Assembly: GCF_017591435.1 (NCBI RefSeq)
Contig: NW_025541372.1
Coordinates: 7,501 to 71,500 of the forward strand
Source: Portunus trituberculatus
Taxonomy: Eukaryota; Arthropoda; Malacostraca; Decapoda; Portunidae
Length of the DNA stretch: 64,000 nt
Direction of reading: 5' to 3'
Shown: piece by piece, positions 27,268 to 40,425 of the stretch
Layout of the letters: each line of letters opens with the position of its first letter
Numbering within the stretch: position 1 is the stretch's first letter
Position numbers and translations under genes: made by a program
Notes under the pieces: model-generated
The model's database searches: none
The model's input: the letters and a program-made list of their open reading frames with translations, nothing else
Told to the model about the DNA's origin: nothing

Positions 27268-27966
27268 ACAAAATGCCTAAATTATCGCGTACAAGACTAA
27301 ACAGACGTGCGAGCATGTCCAGGATTGCTTCTATCTACAATCCACTGAAAGCAAACGAGAGGAGAGAGAGAGAAGTGAGGAGAGAATCGAGTCTCCTTCC
27401 ACCACCACCAACACGACCACCACCACCACCACCACCAGCTGTTGCTTCCTCGTCCAGTTCAGCAATAGTTTCTTGGATAATGTTGAATCTGAGAGTTCTG
27501 GTGCATTGAGGAAGAGGCTAGTAGCTAATAAACTACCTGTTCTAACACCAACAAGTCATGAAAGTGAAATAATAAGCATCAGTTCTCTCAATTATATTGC
27601 CAGCAAAACCAAGTGTAGTGTGTGTGGAGCATCAGTTCTCTCAATGATTTTGCTGGCAATATCATTAAGAGAACTGATGCTTATTATTCCACTTTCACGA
27701 CTTGTTGGTGTTAGAACAGGTAATTTATTAGCTACTAGCCTCTTCCTCAATGCACCAGAACTCTCAGATTCAACATTGTCCAAGAAACTATTGCTGAACT
27801 GGACGAGGAAGCAACAGCTGGTGGTGGTGGTGGTGGTGGAAGGAGACTCGATTCTCTCACTTCTCTCTCTCTCTCTCGTTTGCTTTCAGTGGATTGTAGA
27901 TAGAAGCAATCCTGGACATGCTCGCACGTCTGTTTAGTCTTGTACGCGATAATTTAGGCATTTTGT
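27268..27966. repeat. Palindromic duplication of a short ORF-bearing unit
   Basis: About 320-330 bp starting at 'acaaaatgcc' (27268) are repeated in reverse complement ending at 27966, with the centre near 27617. Each arm opens with MPKLSRTRLNRRASM and runs into a poly-Pro and poly-Ser stretch. The left arm has an extra GAGA and CCACCA expansion. The small inner inverted repeats (agttctct / ttgccagcaaaa) make the centre itself a nested palindrome. Confidence 0.85.
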
Positions 27967-30589
27967 AGGTAACAACACGAGAAATACAATGTAATCACAA
28001 GCGTCACATGCGTGTACCTCCCTCACGGATCACGGTCAAGCCAGCGTCCCTCACTCTCAGACAAGCCCAACGTATCGTACACCAACCAGAATAACTTTGG
28101 GTTTCTATACAGCAAGAAACAAAACGAAAAAAAAAAAAAATGAAAAGAAATTTTTCACTATATGATATGGCAACACTCCCAGTCAGCTGATCCATTTAAA
28201 TTCCCCGCTGGGCATTTAAATGTTCGCAAAATCCAAAATAAACACGCGTCTGGCAACGCCAATGCATCTAGATATACTATAATGTCGAAAACTGAAATTG
28301 ACTTTTCTAACGATTTTTACGTGTCTGAAGTCTTAAGATAAACTGCCTTGAAACCCTGGAGAAAAGAACGCTGGGAGTGGATGTGCGCATTTGACAGGAG
28401 AAAAGGCGACTAACTGGAGAGAGGCTTTACAGATGCAGTGAAAGAAGACACGCTTGCTTGAAGTGAGTCTGAGTGAAGAGAGCGGAGAGGACCCAACACT
28501 CTGAAAAAAGGGTGATGTGTTTGATGACCCCTAAGAAAAAGACTGTCAGCAGATCAGAGGACTTCAGATTGAGGGAAGACACAAAAGACAATAAAAAGAA
28601 AGTGTAAAACGTTGCTTGATTTCTTAGCACAGTGTCTGGCTGGCTAAATAAACAATACAGGTAAAGATATTGTATGTAAGAAGGAAAGTACTTGTATAGG
28701 TAAATAGGTGGATACATGTATAGGTACGCGGGTGGATGAGTGAGCCAGTAGAAGAGTAAGTGGACAGTAAGTTCGAGCGATGGCAAGATATGTGGATAAG
28801 CAGGTGGCTGAATGAATGGCAAGTGGGTGAGTGAGTGCAAAGGTAGATAGGTTGACTAGATGGGTGAATGGATGGATGTACAACTGGATAGCTTGGCAAA
28901 CAACATATTTCAGGTGGTAATTAATGGTTACCTGGGAACAGTGCACGGTTGAAAGTTGAAATGGGACCACTGATGAATATAATGAGTAACAAAACAAAAC
29001 TGTGAGGAATTTATTACCAGTCAGTGTTTCATGCTTCATAACTAATGGTGTAGTATCAGTTGTGTCTAATACATAACTGTGGATATTAACAAGGGTTGGG
29101 AATACAAGAAGCAAGCCATGTTTGTGTTATTGCAAAAATAGCAGTGTTATTGTCAAGAAGGTCATTAATGTGGTGTATTTTATTAAAGCAAACAATTAAC
29201 AATAGCAACAGCACACTGAAGAATTATATATGAATTCTTTTAGAAATGGAAATTAGAGAAAATTTGCTTGTTGAGAAGGTAGGCCTCTTATATATAATGC
29301 ATGGATGGGGGGGAGGATAGACCCATGGGAGTGAGGCATGTTGATGGTGAACAGGTAGAGTCATCCTTTAACCATCCACTGGTTACAAACTCGGAAGTGA
29401 AAACAGTTATCATTAGATACAGCTGACAGTGACAGCACCTACGTATAATTGGCTAATCTCGCGGAGGGACGCTTCTCAAGATTGCAAGGAAGCAAGGCAT
29501 CAACTTCCCTTCACTTCACATGTTAATATTACTGCACCAAGAATGTCGAGATTTTGTGTCAATATGATATATTCATTCTTCTGTCCGAAATATTTCCAAA
29601 TAAATTTGTTTTGTAGCCTAGTTTTTATAAAATATGGAAGTGCGAGGGCCTTGTGACTCGAGCATGTTTAATCAGCTTTGCTCGGATCGACTACGCCAAT
29701 AAATTAGTAAGTTGAGTACATTTCTCACTGACAATTTGCCTGGAGCAGCATGAAACACCCTTTATCTAACATACCAAAAGAAATGTTGAACTCGCTGTAT
29801 TTATTACAAATATTAAAGTGCGTGATGGAATGTTGGTGTCGTGCGGAACTGTGCCTGTCGGAGCTATTTGGAGGCTTCAAACATTGGATAAATAGTACAT
29901 TATAAGACTACACGCTCATAATGACAATTGATGATCATGCTTACTCTGGCTAGGATGTCAGCTCCATAGATCCTTCTATCCACCAGTTTAAGCAAAGATA
30001 ACAGAGGGCTGTGGAACCCACGAGATATTTTCGCATACGTGGAGGAAAAATTTCGCACGCTGCACCGCCGCCACTACCACCAATACCCCCTGGTACACAC
30101 CGTCCTACACTGCCCAGCATCTCCCACTCTCTCTCCTTTCCTTCCCTCTCCCTAACAGAAGTTCTGATCCTATTTCCATCCAGTTTTCTCATTGGCCTTC
30201 CTTCTTCCTTCCATCACCACTCGGAGGTTGCTATTCTGTAATTCTAATTCCTGGCTGGCTTCGCGAAGGTCCAGAGCAGGTAAGAATGAGGGTCTGGGTA
30301 AGATGTCTTTAGAATTTTGTTGTAGACGTCAAACGGAGATGGTTGTTCAGGTTCTCAAGAGTCTTTCTCCTATTCATAATGTACTTAGTCCATAACTACA
30401 CTCTTAAAAACCTGCGTCACTTCAAGTACAGCCTTTGTAAAGTAGTGGAGGTGCCGCCTCAAGTGTTTCAGAATGTACACCTTACAACACCAGGTGAGTA
30501 AAAATGTTGTGATCTTTGACTGGATAAGCTGCCTAGGTTTGTTTTTATGAAAGAGGGAAATCCGGCCAAGGGCAACAAAATTTGTGGTT
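27967..30589. other. Non-coding part of the inverted-repeat arm
   Basis: Frames such as 28644-29114 are Ser/Thr/His/Leu-rich shadows of a (tggatgg)-like imperfect repeat (28680-28880) and carry no recognisable domain. An AT-rich region with a poly-A run lies at about 28128-28142. No gene is supported. Confidence 0.5.
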
Positions 30590-30960
30590 AAAAAAAAAGG
30601 CCCACTGAGGTGCCAGTCCCTAAACAAGGTGAACAAATAATACTTGGGGAGAGAATCCCAAGATGACAACATAAGTTATCTTTTTTTTATTATTATTTTT
30701 GGTGAAGAATGTATATGTCGGTAGTGCATGTAGTTTTGTGTGAAGAAAGAAAGTGGTGTTTAGAGGGCAGGCTGTGACTGCCCCCTTGTGTTGTGAGACA
30801 AAGGGAAACGTTGAGTGAGGTCACAGCTGGCTTTAAGGAAGGTTCCCAGCACCCCCTGAACCAGTGCTATTAGACCTCGCTGGGAGTAATTATCGTTTGG
30901 GCAGGGTTCTACTGCCTCCTCCATGGAAGGGCATCTCACCACAAATCAATATCCACTTAC
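30590..30960. repeat. LINE untranslated-region fragment
   Basis: 'tttagagggcaggctg' followed by an 'acaaagggaa' motif at 30758-30815 recurs upstream of the minus-strand LINE ORF2 at 38986-39050. 'cccactgag-tgccagtccc' at 30601 resembles the 3' end of the same LINE group. I read this as a short rearranged piece of that family. The mirror copy is at about 45130-45500. Confidence 0.5.
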
Positions 30961-31279
30961 TTACCACGACTGATATCATACAAAGAGACTTATTTGTTCT
31001 GCAACTCAAAGCAATGACGACCTAAATTACAACACTGCCCTTTCTGGTCGCCCTTTGGTAACACTGCAAACGATCATCATGACGGACACACACAACAAAA
31101 GAAGAGCAGGTTAACTTACATTTCCTGAGCTGCACAACTAACACAATCAAACACAAACAACACAAAACAAACGTTGTAGACGAATATGGTGCCAAACAAT
31201 ATGTCGCAGCGTTACCCCGCGGGACACACCACCACCACAATGTCACGCTCGCTGCCCACATATGATCACCTCACGCCCA

Positions 31280-31281
<2 letters not shown>

Positions 31282-31350
<69 letters not shown>
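31282..31350. repeat. (CA)n 5' of second SINE
   Basis: CA tract that in the mirror arm is continuous (44567-44805) without a SINE. Confidence 0.95.
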
Positions 31351-31592
31351 CTCAGTGGTTAGAGCGCTGGCTTCACAAGCCAGAGGACCGGAGTTCGATT
31401 CCCCGGCCGGGTGGAGATATTTGGGTGTGTCTCATTTCACGTGTAGCCCCTGTTCACCTAGCAGTGAGTAGGTACGGGATGTAAATCGAGGAGTTGTGAC
31501 CTTGTTGTCCCGGTGTGTGGTGTGTGCCTGGTCAAGCCTATCCGAAGATCAAATAATGAGCAGCTCGTTCCGTAGGGTAACAGACACACAGA

Positions 31593-31596
<4 letters not shown>
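31351..31596 (+). mobile_element. tRNA-Val-derived SINE, second copy
   Basis: The same family as at 2518-2804. It lacks the first seven bases of the tRNA head (starts AGCTCAGTGG), keeps the CAC anticodon loop and B box, and has small deletions in the body near 31530-31570. It is framed by (CA)n on both sides. It is absent from the matching place of the other inverted arm, so it is an insertion difference or an assembly difference. Confidence 0.85.

Positions 31597-31671
<75 letters not shown>
31597..31671. repeat. (CA)n 3' of second SINE
   Basis: CA tract following the SINE tail. Confidence 0.95.
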
Positions 31672-31674
<3 letters not shown>

Positions 31675-32033
31675 CAATCGCCCGCACAATCAAATACATT
31701 AACAAAGCACATAACTTTATACACATTTTGTACACAGACCCAACAATAAGTTTGTGCCATTAGAGGAATTACATGAAGATTAATGTGAAACAATAGTACT
31801 TACTATTTTTTTTTTCAAGCAAAGGAAAAAAATGCAAGAAAATAAAGAAGTAAACTTTCCGGTGAACAACAGAGCATGCAGGTAACACGGAGCTTAACTG
31901 AGAGTATTGCAGAATTAATACTCCTTCCTGGCTTAGTGTCCGTCGAGTTGGTACAGCGCATCACTTTCTCTTCTTTATTCCTTTGTCTTGTCACGCCCAT
32001 CACCCGCGAGTCATCATCATTCATTGCGTGCAT

Positions 32034-32035
<2 letters not shown>

Positions 32036-32083
<48 letters not shown>
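32036..32083. repeat. (CT)n microsatellite
   Basis: Mirrored as (GA)n at 44153-44202. Confidence 0.95.
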
Positions 32084-32085
<2 letters not shown>

Positions 32086-32459
32086 GTCTGGTAGATCCAT
32101 CTCCAGCATTCTCCTGCCCACACACTCATCTCTCCTCTGCCAGACAGCCACGCCACCTCACTCTCGCCTCCCGACCTTCGTCCTAACTATATAGTATTCT
32201 GAAACGCTTTTCTCTCACTTCCTTCCAAAGGCTCCAGTTGAAGACACTCGTGTTCTTAAGAGTACTTTTATGGTTCTGATGATAGATTGGCAAGATTTCT
32301 AGTTTATTAAAAGGAGAAACTAACTTGAAAACCCGGCTAGTCGTCTCTGTGGCCTTGGACGTAGTGAGAGTTGTCGTAGTGAGAGGTGAAGGCGTTTGTG
32401 AATACGGGCGTAAAACTGATCGTAGAAAAGTGTCCTTTGTTGTGCTCATTTCCAGCTTT

Positions 32460-32620
32460 GTCGACCTCGTTACTTGAGAGGAGGTGAGGAAACAAACATA
32501 AGAGCATAAGAACGTGAGAAAAGAAAGGAGGCTGAAAGAAGCCATCACACGTACTACACTTGGCCGTGCCGGTATGAAACACCGCTCAAAGTTACTTGTA
32601 CGTTTGGCAAAATAAAACAA
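32460..32620 (-). repeat. LINE 3'-tail relic
   Basis: 'cataagagcataagaacgtg' and the following 'ggctgaaagaagcc' are the reverse complement of the 'ttcttatgttctta' tail seen after the ORF2 end at 8265-8295. No coding part remains. The mirror copy is at about 43600-43740. Confidence 0.55.
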
Positions 32621-33254
32621 AATACAAAATAGGACAATAACAAACTACAAGACAGCCCTGTACGTGCATGAGACAAATACAAGAGGGAGTTTTGTTACAA
32701 AGGCGAGTCTCCCTCCGCACCATCACTTGAACCTGAACCTGAGCCTCTCCATTCTTACCTTGCCTCCCTTTCTTCGTGAGTCACCAACGCAAGAGACCAG
32801 TTGCAGCCTGTCACAACATTTATGCTCCACACAAGAACTACAAAGACACTCTAAGAAATAAAACATTGTTCAGAACACAAAGAGAACACAGATCGGACCA
32901 GTCATGGTGCCTCAGTGTTGCCATGTTGTCAGGCGACTGACTACAAACATTCCCACCTTGAAAAATGTAAATGTCATTCAATTTTTCTAACTTTCTACAT
33001 CAGCGATAAACGATAAAATCTCCAGTATGTGAAGCACTTTCTTCCCTTCTCGTAAGACATTAATAACCAACGCTTAATGAACACAGTCATACATCAAGAA
33101 ACCAATGACTCGTGTGAAATGTTGGCACGACGTATTTGAAGCTAAAAAAAAAACATCATTCGTTTGATATTGGATCGGTATTTTGATTTTGTTCACCAGA
33201 TAATGAGTGAGGCAGTTGTACAGAGTATTAATGACAATAAAAACAAACGACCAT

Positions 33255-33330
33255 AACAAAAGTAAAGGAAGCTACAAGAAGCCGCCGGAGCTACACGTGG
33301 CCGTCCTTGTATTCCTCTCATTCTCAGCCA
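33255..33330 (-). repeat. LINE 3'-tail relic, second
   Basis: 'aaaggaagctacaagaagcc' followed by 'gagctacacgtggccgtcct' parallels the reverse complement of 8230-8275. The mirror copy is at about 42890-42960. Confidence 0.6.
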
Positions 33331-33370
33331 TGAATTTCTCCACTTCTTTGGATAGTTTGACAGGTCATGT

Positions 33371-33565
33371 TTGGGGCAATGGCAGAGAGGCGACAGTGAG
33401 GTGGTGTGTCCAGTGAGGAGAGGTGAGGAGTGCGTGGGGAGAAGGATGCTGGAGACGCACCCTCCAGGCAGGAGGAAGAGAGACAGACCACAGACGAGCT
33501 TCCTGGATGCACGGAAGGATGGCATACGGGTGATGGTGCGACGAAAAACACGTAGGAGAGAATAA
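33371..33565 (+). pseudogene. LINE ORF2 C-terminal relic (RTE-like)
   Basis: The frame reads GEECVGRRMLETHPPGRRKR followed by DRPQTSFLD, which matches the 'G..YVGRR.L.M.PPG.R.RGRP..RFLD' tail of RTE-type and related LINE proteins that are abundant in invertebrates. Only about 50 codons are recognisable. The mirror copy is at 42656-42841 on the minus strand. Confidence 0.65.
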
Positions 33566-34269
33566 AGTGGAGGTTGTCATGGGCCGGCTTGGCCAGAGGG
33601 AAACAGAGGAGCCTTTCTTTTCAAGGTTTTACTCAGCTTGGTAGAGTGAGCCAGTGTGCTGGTGGAGACAGCAGGAGTAGGTCTGACAAGGCTCCGAGAA
33701 GTACATACATAGAAACAACACATCCGTAACTTTTGACAGTCTAAAGATACAAGAGAAGAAGGAAACAGTGTATCAAACATGGAAGAAGAGAGAAAGTCAG
33801 CGGAAGGACTTGTCGAACAGAGCAGAATAGAAAGATACGAAACACCACGGTACAAAGGCCAAGCTTCCCGACCTCCACTTGACCTGACCTCAAAGATACA
33901 ATGAGTCCCACGAAACACGCCTTAAACCCGAACAGTGAAGCATAGACAGTGAACAGCGCTCAGATCAACTTGTAGCTAGCATATCAACACTCATGACACG
34001 AGTGATGCACAGTGGCCACCTTGAACGGATCCACCACCAGGAAGTTCCATTATTAACCTTGCACTACTCTCATGGAATCTACTCTATGATATGTATTCCT
34101 TGCAGGCTTTTTATTAATCACAATCCTTACTCATGTAGCGCACTATAATAGGAATAGGCTTCTCATGTAACGTGCATTCCAATTAAAACTCTGCCGATAA
34201 AGTTTGTTGTTTAAGTTTTCTCCTCCGTGAGTTTAGTAAGATTAACCAATTCAGAGCTATGACGCGTTT

Positions 34270-34480
34270 CCATATTCATTCTGCTTACTATTTGGAGATT
34301 TTATATAGCTTCAGAAACTTATGTAGGGATCAAAATAGTGAAGACTGTCCATTAATCTTCTGACCTCCATACTCTCTTCCTAATGTAAATCAAATAGTGT
34401 AATCACACCCAAAAAATCATGATAAGAGTGCTTCCCACTACTGAAGGGATTAAATTCCCTTTGAGACACTGACCAGAAAA
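34270..34480 (+). repeat. Dispersed ~210-bp repeat, second copy
   Basis: Homologous to 9350-9560; the mirror of this copy is at 41740-41945. See the first copy for shared blocks. Confidence 0.7.
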
Positions 34481-34594
34481 GTGACGTTGATGTGATATTA
34501 GAGTTGATTTGACAGACGTGTGGCAAGTTCAAGCAATATAATGAAGGATAAGATAATAATTGATGAAAACATTTGTAATTAATGTAGCAGATAA

Positions 34595-34769
<175 letters not shown>

Positions 34770-35286
34770 TGTGTACGAGTATTACGTAACATAATATGTA
34801 TGCCTGGAACAAAGACAGGATCAATGTACAGGAGGAGAGAAACAACCAAAAATTAGGAAGCAAAGTGAGGGAAGAAGGAGAGATGGAAACAGGACAAGAC
34901 GGTAGGAAAGGAGGAGAGGGTGGGGAGGAGGGGAGGGAATGGACTGTCAGGGTTAGACAGTCGAGGCAGGGATTAAAATGTGTCACACCCCAGTAGTTGA
35001 CCTCATGGGAACTGTTGGACAGATGCATTGTTTTCATGCAATCTTTTCCAGTGACTTTGATTGTCAAATTGACTTGTTGACACTGAATGTTTTGTTCAAG
35101 GTAAGAACTACCTGTCAATTTGAATGATCTTTTGATGCAGCAAGTCTCGGCACGTGAGCTGGGTGGCTCATGCTGTGCTCCAGACTGGCTCACGGTACAC
35201 AAGCTGTGGTTAGACGTGTGCACGGTACAAAGTTTTTAGCACTTCACTGGATATTAAATGTCTTAATTTATGCAGCACAGCAATGC

Positions 35287-35995
<709 letters not shown>

Positions 35996-36036
35996 GCCTG
36001 ACTAATATTAACGGTGAGACTTTAAGAAGATAGTGG

Positions 36037-39033
36037 AAGCCACGGCCCTGTTAAAAGAAAAGTAGAAAGAGAAAAATCTAAAAGGAGGGTCCAGTTAACG
36101 TAAGAGGTGTCTTGACACTCCTCTTTTGAAAGAGTTTAAGTCATAGGCAGGTGGAAATACAGACACAGGTAGAGAGTTCCAGAGTTTACCAGTGTAGGGA
36201 ATGAAGGAGTGAAGATACTGGTTAACTCTTGCATTAGGAAGATGGGAAGATGGACAGAATAGGAGATGAGAAGTGAAGAGAGAAAGGCAACATTGCAAGT
36301 TCAGGTGCAGACAGGAGGGGAGAAGAGTTGATAAGACGAAAAGCTTTAGATTCCACCTTGTTTAGTAAAGCTTGATCCCCAGACAGCATACCATACACGG
36401 GCGGATAAGGCCCTTGTACAGAGCAAGCAGCTGGGAGGGAGAGAAATGGACGAAGACGCCATAGGACACCTAACTTCTTGGAAGCTGATTTAGAAAGAGT
36501 AGAGATGTGAAATTTCCAGTTTAGATTTTTAGTGAAGGATAGACCGAGTGTGTTTAATGTAGAGGAGAGGGAAGTTGAGTGTTATTGAAGAAGAGAGGAT
36601 AGTTGTCTGGAAGGTTATGTCGAGTAGATAGTTGTAGAAACTGAGTTTTTGAGGCATTGAACAAAACCAGGTTTTCTCTGCCCCAATCAGAAACAAGTGA
36701 AAGATCAGAAGTTAGGCGTCCCATAGCATCTCGCCTTGAGTCATTTAATTGTTGTTGGGTTGGGCGTCTGTTGAACGCTGTTGAATAATGCAGGGTGGTA
36801 TCATCAGCATAGGAGTGAATAGGGCATTGAGTCAGATTTAGGAGATCATTGATGAATAATAGAAAGAGAGTGGGTGATAGGACAGAACCCTGTGGAACAC
36901 CACTGTTGATAGTTTTAGGGAAGAACAGTGACCGTCTACTACAGCAGCAATAGAACGATCGGAAAGGAAACTGGAGATGAAGGTACAGAGAGAAGGATAG
37001 AATCCGTAGGAGGGTAGTTTAGAAATTAAAGATTTGTGCCAGACTCTATCGAAGGCTTTCGATATGTCAAGGCCGACAGCAAAGGTTTCACCGAAGTCCT
37101 AAAAGAGGATGACCAAGATTCAGTTAGGAAAGTAAGAAGATCACCAGTAGATCTGCTTTTTACGGAAACCATACTGGCAATCAGAGAGAAGGTTGTGAGC
37201 TGATAGATGCCTCATTATCTTCCTATTAAGGATAGACTCAAAGGCTTTAGAAAGGCAGGAAATCAAAGCTATAGGGCGGTAGTTAGAAGGATTGGAGTGG
37301 TCACCTTTTTAGGGACAGGTTGAATGTGAGCAAACTTCCAGCAAGAAGGATAAATAGAAGTAGAGACACAGATGAAAGAGTTTGACCAGGCTGTGAGCGA
37401 GTTCGGAAGCACAGTTTTGAGAACAACAGGAGGGACTCCATCCGGACCGTAAGCCTTCCGAGAATCAAGGCCAGAGAGGGCCAGGAAAACGTCTTTATAA
37501 AGAATTTTAATTTTAGGGATGAAGTAGTCAGAGGGTGGAGGAGTAGGAGGAATATGCCCAGAATCATCCAAAGTTGAGTTGGTAGCAAAGGTTTGAGCGA
37601 AGAGTTCAGCTTTAGAAAAGAAGAGACAGCTGTAGAGCCATCTGGATGAAGTAAAGGAGGGAAAGACGAAGAAGTAAAGTTGTTAGAGATATTATTGGCT
37701 AGATGCCAGAAATCTCGAGAGGAGTTAGAATTGGAAAGACTTTGACATTTTCTATTGATGAAAGAGTTTTAGTAAGTTGGAGAATAGATTTGGCATGATT
37801 ACGGGCAGAAATATATAGGGCATGAGTTTCAGCAGTTGGATGGCTACGGAACCGTTTGTGAGCCGCCTCTCTATCATTGACAGCACGAGAACAAGCAGAG
37901 TTAAACCAAGGCTTTTAGCTTTAGGGTTAGAGAAAGTATGAGGAATGTATAGCTCCATGCCAGAGATAATCACCTCTGTTATGCGCTCGGCACAAAGAGA
38001 AGGATCTCTGACATGAAAACAATAATCATCCCAAGGAAATCAGAATAGTACTGCCTTAGTTCCTCCCACTTAGCAGAGTTAAAATGCCAGAAGCACCTCC
38101 GCTTAGGCGGGTCCTGAGGCTGCACTGGAGTGATAGAACTGGTAACGGAAATTAGATTGTGGTCGGAGGAGCCCAACGGAGAGGAAAGTTTAACAGAGTA
38201 AGCAGAAGGGTTGGAGGTTAGGAAAAGATCAAGAATGTTGGGCGTGTCTCCAAGGCGGTCAGGAATACGGGTAGGGAACTTCACTAGCTGCTCTAGGTCA
38301 TGAAGGATAGCAAAGTTGAAGGTTTGTTCACCAGGTTGGTCAGTGAAAGAAGATGAAAGCCAAAGCTGGTGGTGAACATTGAAATCTAAAATGGAGATCT
38401 CAGCAAAAGGAAAGTGAGATAAGATGTGCTCCACCTTGGAAGTCAAATAGTCAAAGAATTTTACATAGTCAGAGGAGTTAGGTGAGAGGTATACAGCACA
38501 GATGAATTTAGTTAGAGAGTGACATTGAAGTCTTAGCCAGATGGTAGAAAATTCTGAAGATTCAAGATTGTGGGCACGAGAGCAAGTGGTGTCGTTACGC
38601 ACGTATGCGCAACATCCAGCTTTGGATTGAAAATGAGGATAGAGCAAGTAGGAGGGAACAGAAAAGGGCTGCTGTCAGTAGTCGCAGACAACTGTGTTTC
38701 AGTTAGGAAGAGAAGATGAGGTTTAGTAGAGGAGAGGTGGTGTTCCACAGATTGAAAATTAGAACGAAGGCCACGAATGTTGCAGAAATTGATAGTGAAA
38801 GTATTAGATGAAGTGTCAAGACACCCAAGGTCGACAGCAGAGGGGCAGTCCGACCTGGGGACATTTATGGTCCCTCCCAGAGGGGACTCCGAGGCAGGGC
38901 GTGGTGAAGCCATTATTAAATTTTGATTTGAAGAGAGTGTAAAAGTGTAAGGTGTTGTAGTGTAGTGTAGGAAGTAGTAGAAGTTGTCTTTAGAGGGCAG
39001 GCTGCAGCTGCTCAATTGTATAAATGAGACCAC
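36037..39033 (-). pseudogene. LINE ORF2: endonuclease plus reverse transcriptase (copy 2)
   Basis: This is the longest LINE in the window. From the Met region near 39033 the endonuclease reads FCNIRGLRSNF, FLTETQLS (catalytic Glu), then, after a frameshift near 38640, VYLSPNS, DFNVHHQLW and the terminal GSSDHNLIS (catalytic S-D-H). The RT follows: SRKAYGPDGVPP, SKAFDR-type palm, PQG block and YADD (reverse complement of 36800-36811), ending YDLNSFKRGVSRHLLR at 36095. There are several frameshifts and a missing base at about 37915 relative to copy 1. ORF1 lies just upstream (39174-39829). AP endonuclease plus YADD and a separate ORF1 place it in the jockey/CR1/I assemblage. It is inactive as sequenced. 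Confidence 0.9.
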
Positions 39034-39173
39034 AAAGGGAACCGGGAAGAGAGGACACGGGGAATCACTCAGTCTGCAGCACTGCCTACATCCCCGTAAG
39101 TACCTCTCCTGGAGTCACTGATTAAGCATCCTAATTAAACTAAAAGTTTTCATGGGGTAACTTATCCAAGATA

Positions 39174-39829
39174 TCATAAAATCCATACTCGGACGGAAGA
39201 GTATGTAATTTTTTCATTCAAGCAGCTTCTTAATAAGTCTATATTTGCACGTGTTACAGTCTTCACAACACAATTGTCGTTCAGGTCGGAGAGAAGAACT
39301 CGTGGTGTGTTAGTGTCCCCCAAGAGAAGACACTTGGAGGGTATTGTAGCATGTGAAGTTGTATCCTGTCGTCTGTTGTTTCTAATGTTCTCTTGTTCTA
39401 AATCATTGATACGCTGTTGGAGGAGCTGAATTAACGAGTAAGCTGTTTTTACCTGTGCATTGAACAGCTCTACTTCCTTGTCCTTTGTTACAAGCTTAGA
39501 CATGAGTGTTTCTATATCTTTAGCCATATCGCGTAGCTGAGTCCTTCCCCAATCGTTGCGTTCGTCTTGGCTGCTACAAGGCGGGGATGACTGTGCGTTG
39601 TGTATGGAGAGCTCCGGTGTGTCGTCTGCTGCAGAGGGTTGTTGCGTATTGTCTGGTGTGGGTGTTTGAGACAGGAGGACATCATGAGATGTGTCGGTTG
39701 TGCATTTTCGCTGTGGGGAAGTTGTGCTTTATTACCGGGCATCAGCTGTGTTTCCCGAGTGAATGTGGCCTCAGTTGCTACGGCCGCAGGTATAGGGTCA
39801 TTGTGGAGAGGCTGCTGCACGTCTATCAC
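39174..39829 (-). pseudogene. LINE ORF1-like protein with coiled coil
   Basis: Two minus frames (39512-39829 and 39174-39527) overlap at 39512-39527. The first is Pro/Thr/His-rich and disordered. The second opens MAKDIETLMSKLVTKDKEVE, a heptad-rich coiled coil to about residue 50, then KCLLLGDTNTPRVL. The LLLGD-T/S block resembles the esterase-like (SGNH) segment found in ORF1 proteins of some LINE clades. Position and strand, about 140 bp before ORF2, support ORF1. RNA binding and multimerisation are the usual ORF1 role. No zinc knuckle is seen. Confidence 0.55.
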
Positions 39830-40425
39830 GGGCTGTGCTTCGTGTAGGGTTTGGATGGATGGCTGCGTTTTACTTATGATAATTTCTACACAGTAAAAAA
39901 TAATGTTTTTAGTAAAACGGAAAAACGGTGTTAATGAAAACGAAAGAATTGTTTTGTTGATTAAGATAAAACATTTCTGTTTTAAGGTGAACGCAACATA
40001 GCTTCGATTGTTTTCGCAAACACCTTCAGAAAAAAAAAATGATTATATATTTAATAAATGTTTTCCAATAGGATTATATTGAACCAGCAAAAAAGCTACA
40101 GGTAGACATAATCGTATTCTCTCCCTTTATTTAAAAAGATGATCAGGTGATGACTTAAGTGATTTTACACGTACTCGCTCCTCCATTTGCCTCCATAATT
40201 TTCCAACAAAGCCAAGAAGGGTTTATATGTAAAATATATCAACAAAATAGATCTTGTTGGCAGGATGTGGCCAAATTATGAATCTTCAGAGTTATATGTT
40301 AGTGATGTTCTCTTAAAAACACTGGTGTTTAAAATGTAATGTACTGGACTTATCAAAATAAGTTATAATTTGAACGCATCATAAAACATGTTTTTTTTTT
40401 TTTTTTATAAACATAGTGTTTTGAG
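39830..40425. other. AT-rich end of block B
   Basis: No gene is recognised. Poly-A/T runs lie at 40029-40038 and 40391-40406; the sequence ends at the second gap. Confidence 0.45.

Noticed and set aside
28427..29114. 156-residue protein with apparent membrane segments
   Set aside because: It lies on an imperfect tetranucleotide-type repeat and is Ser/Thr/His/Leu-biased with overlapping frames of equal quality. It is conserved between the arms only because the arms are near-identical DNA.
32664..32861. 65-residue Pro/Ser/Leu ORF
   Set aside because: No motif, no conserved start context, and it sits among LINE tails; a chance frame.
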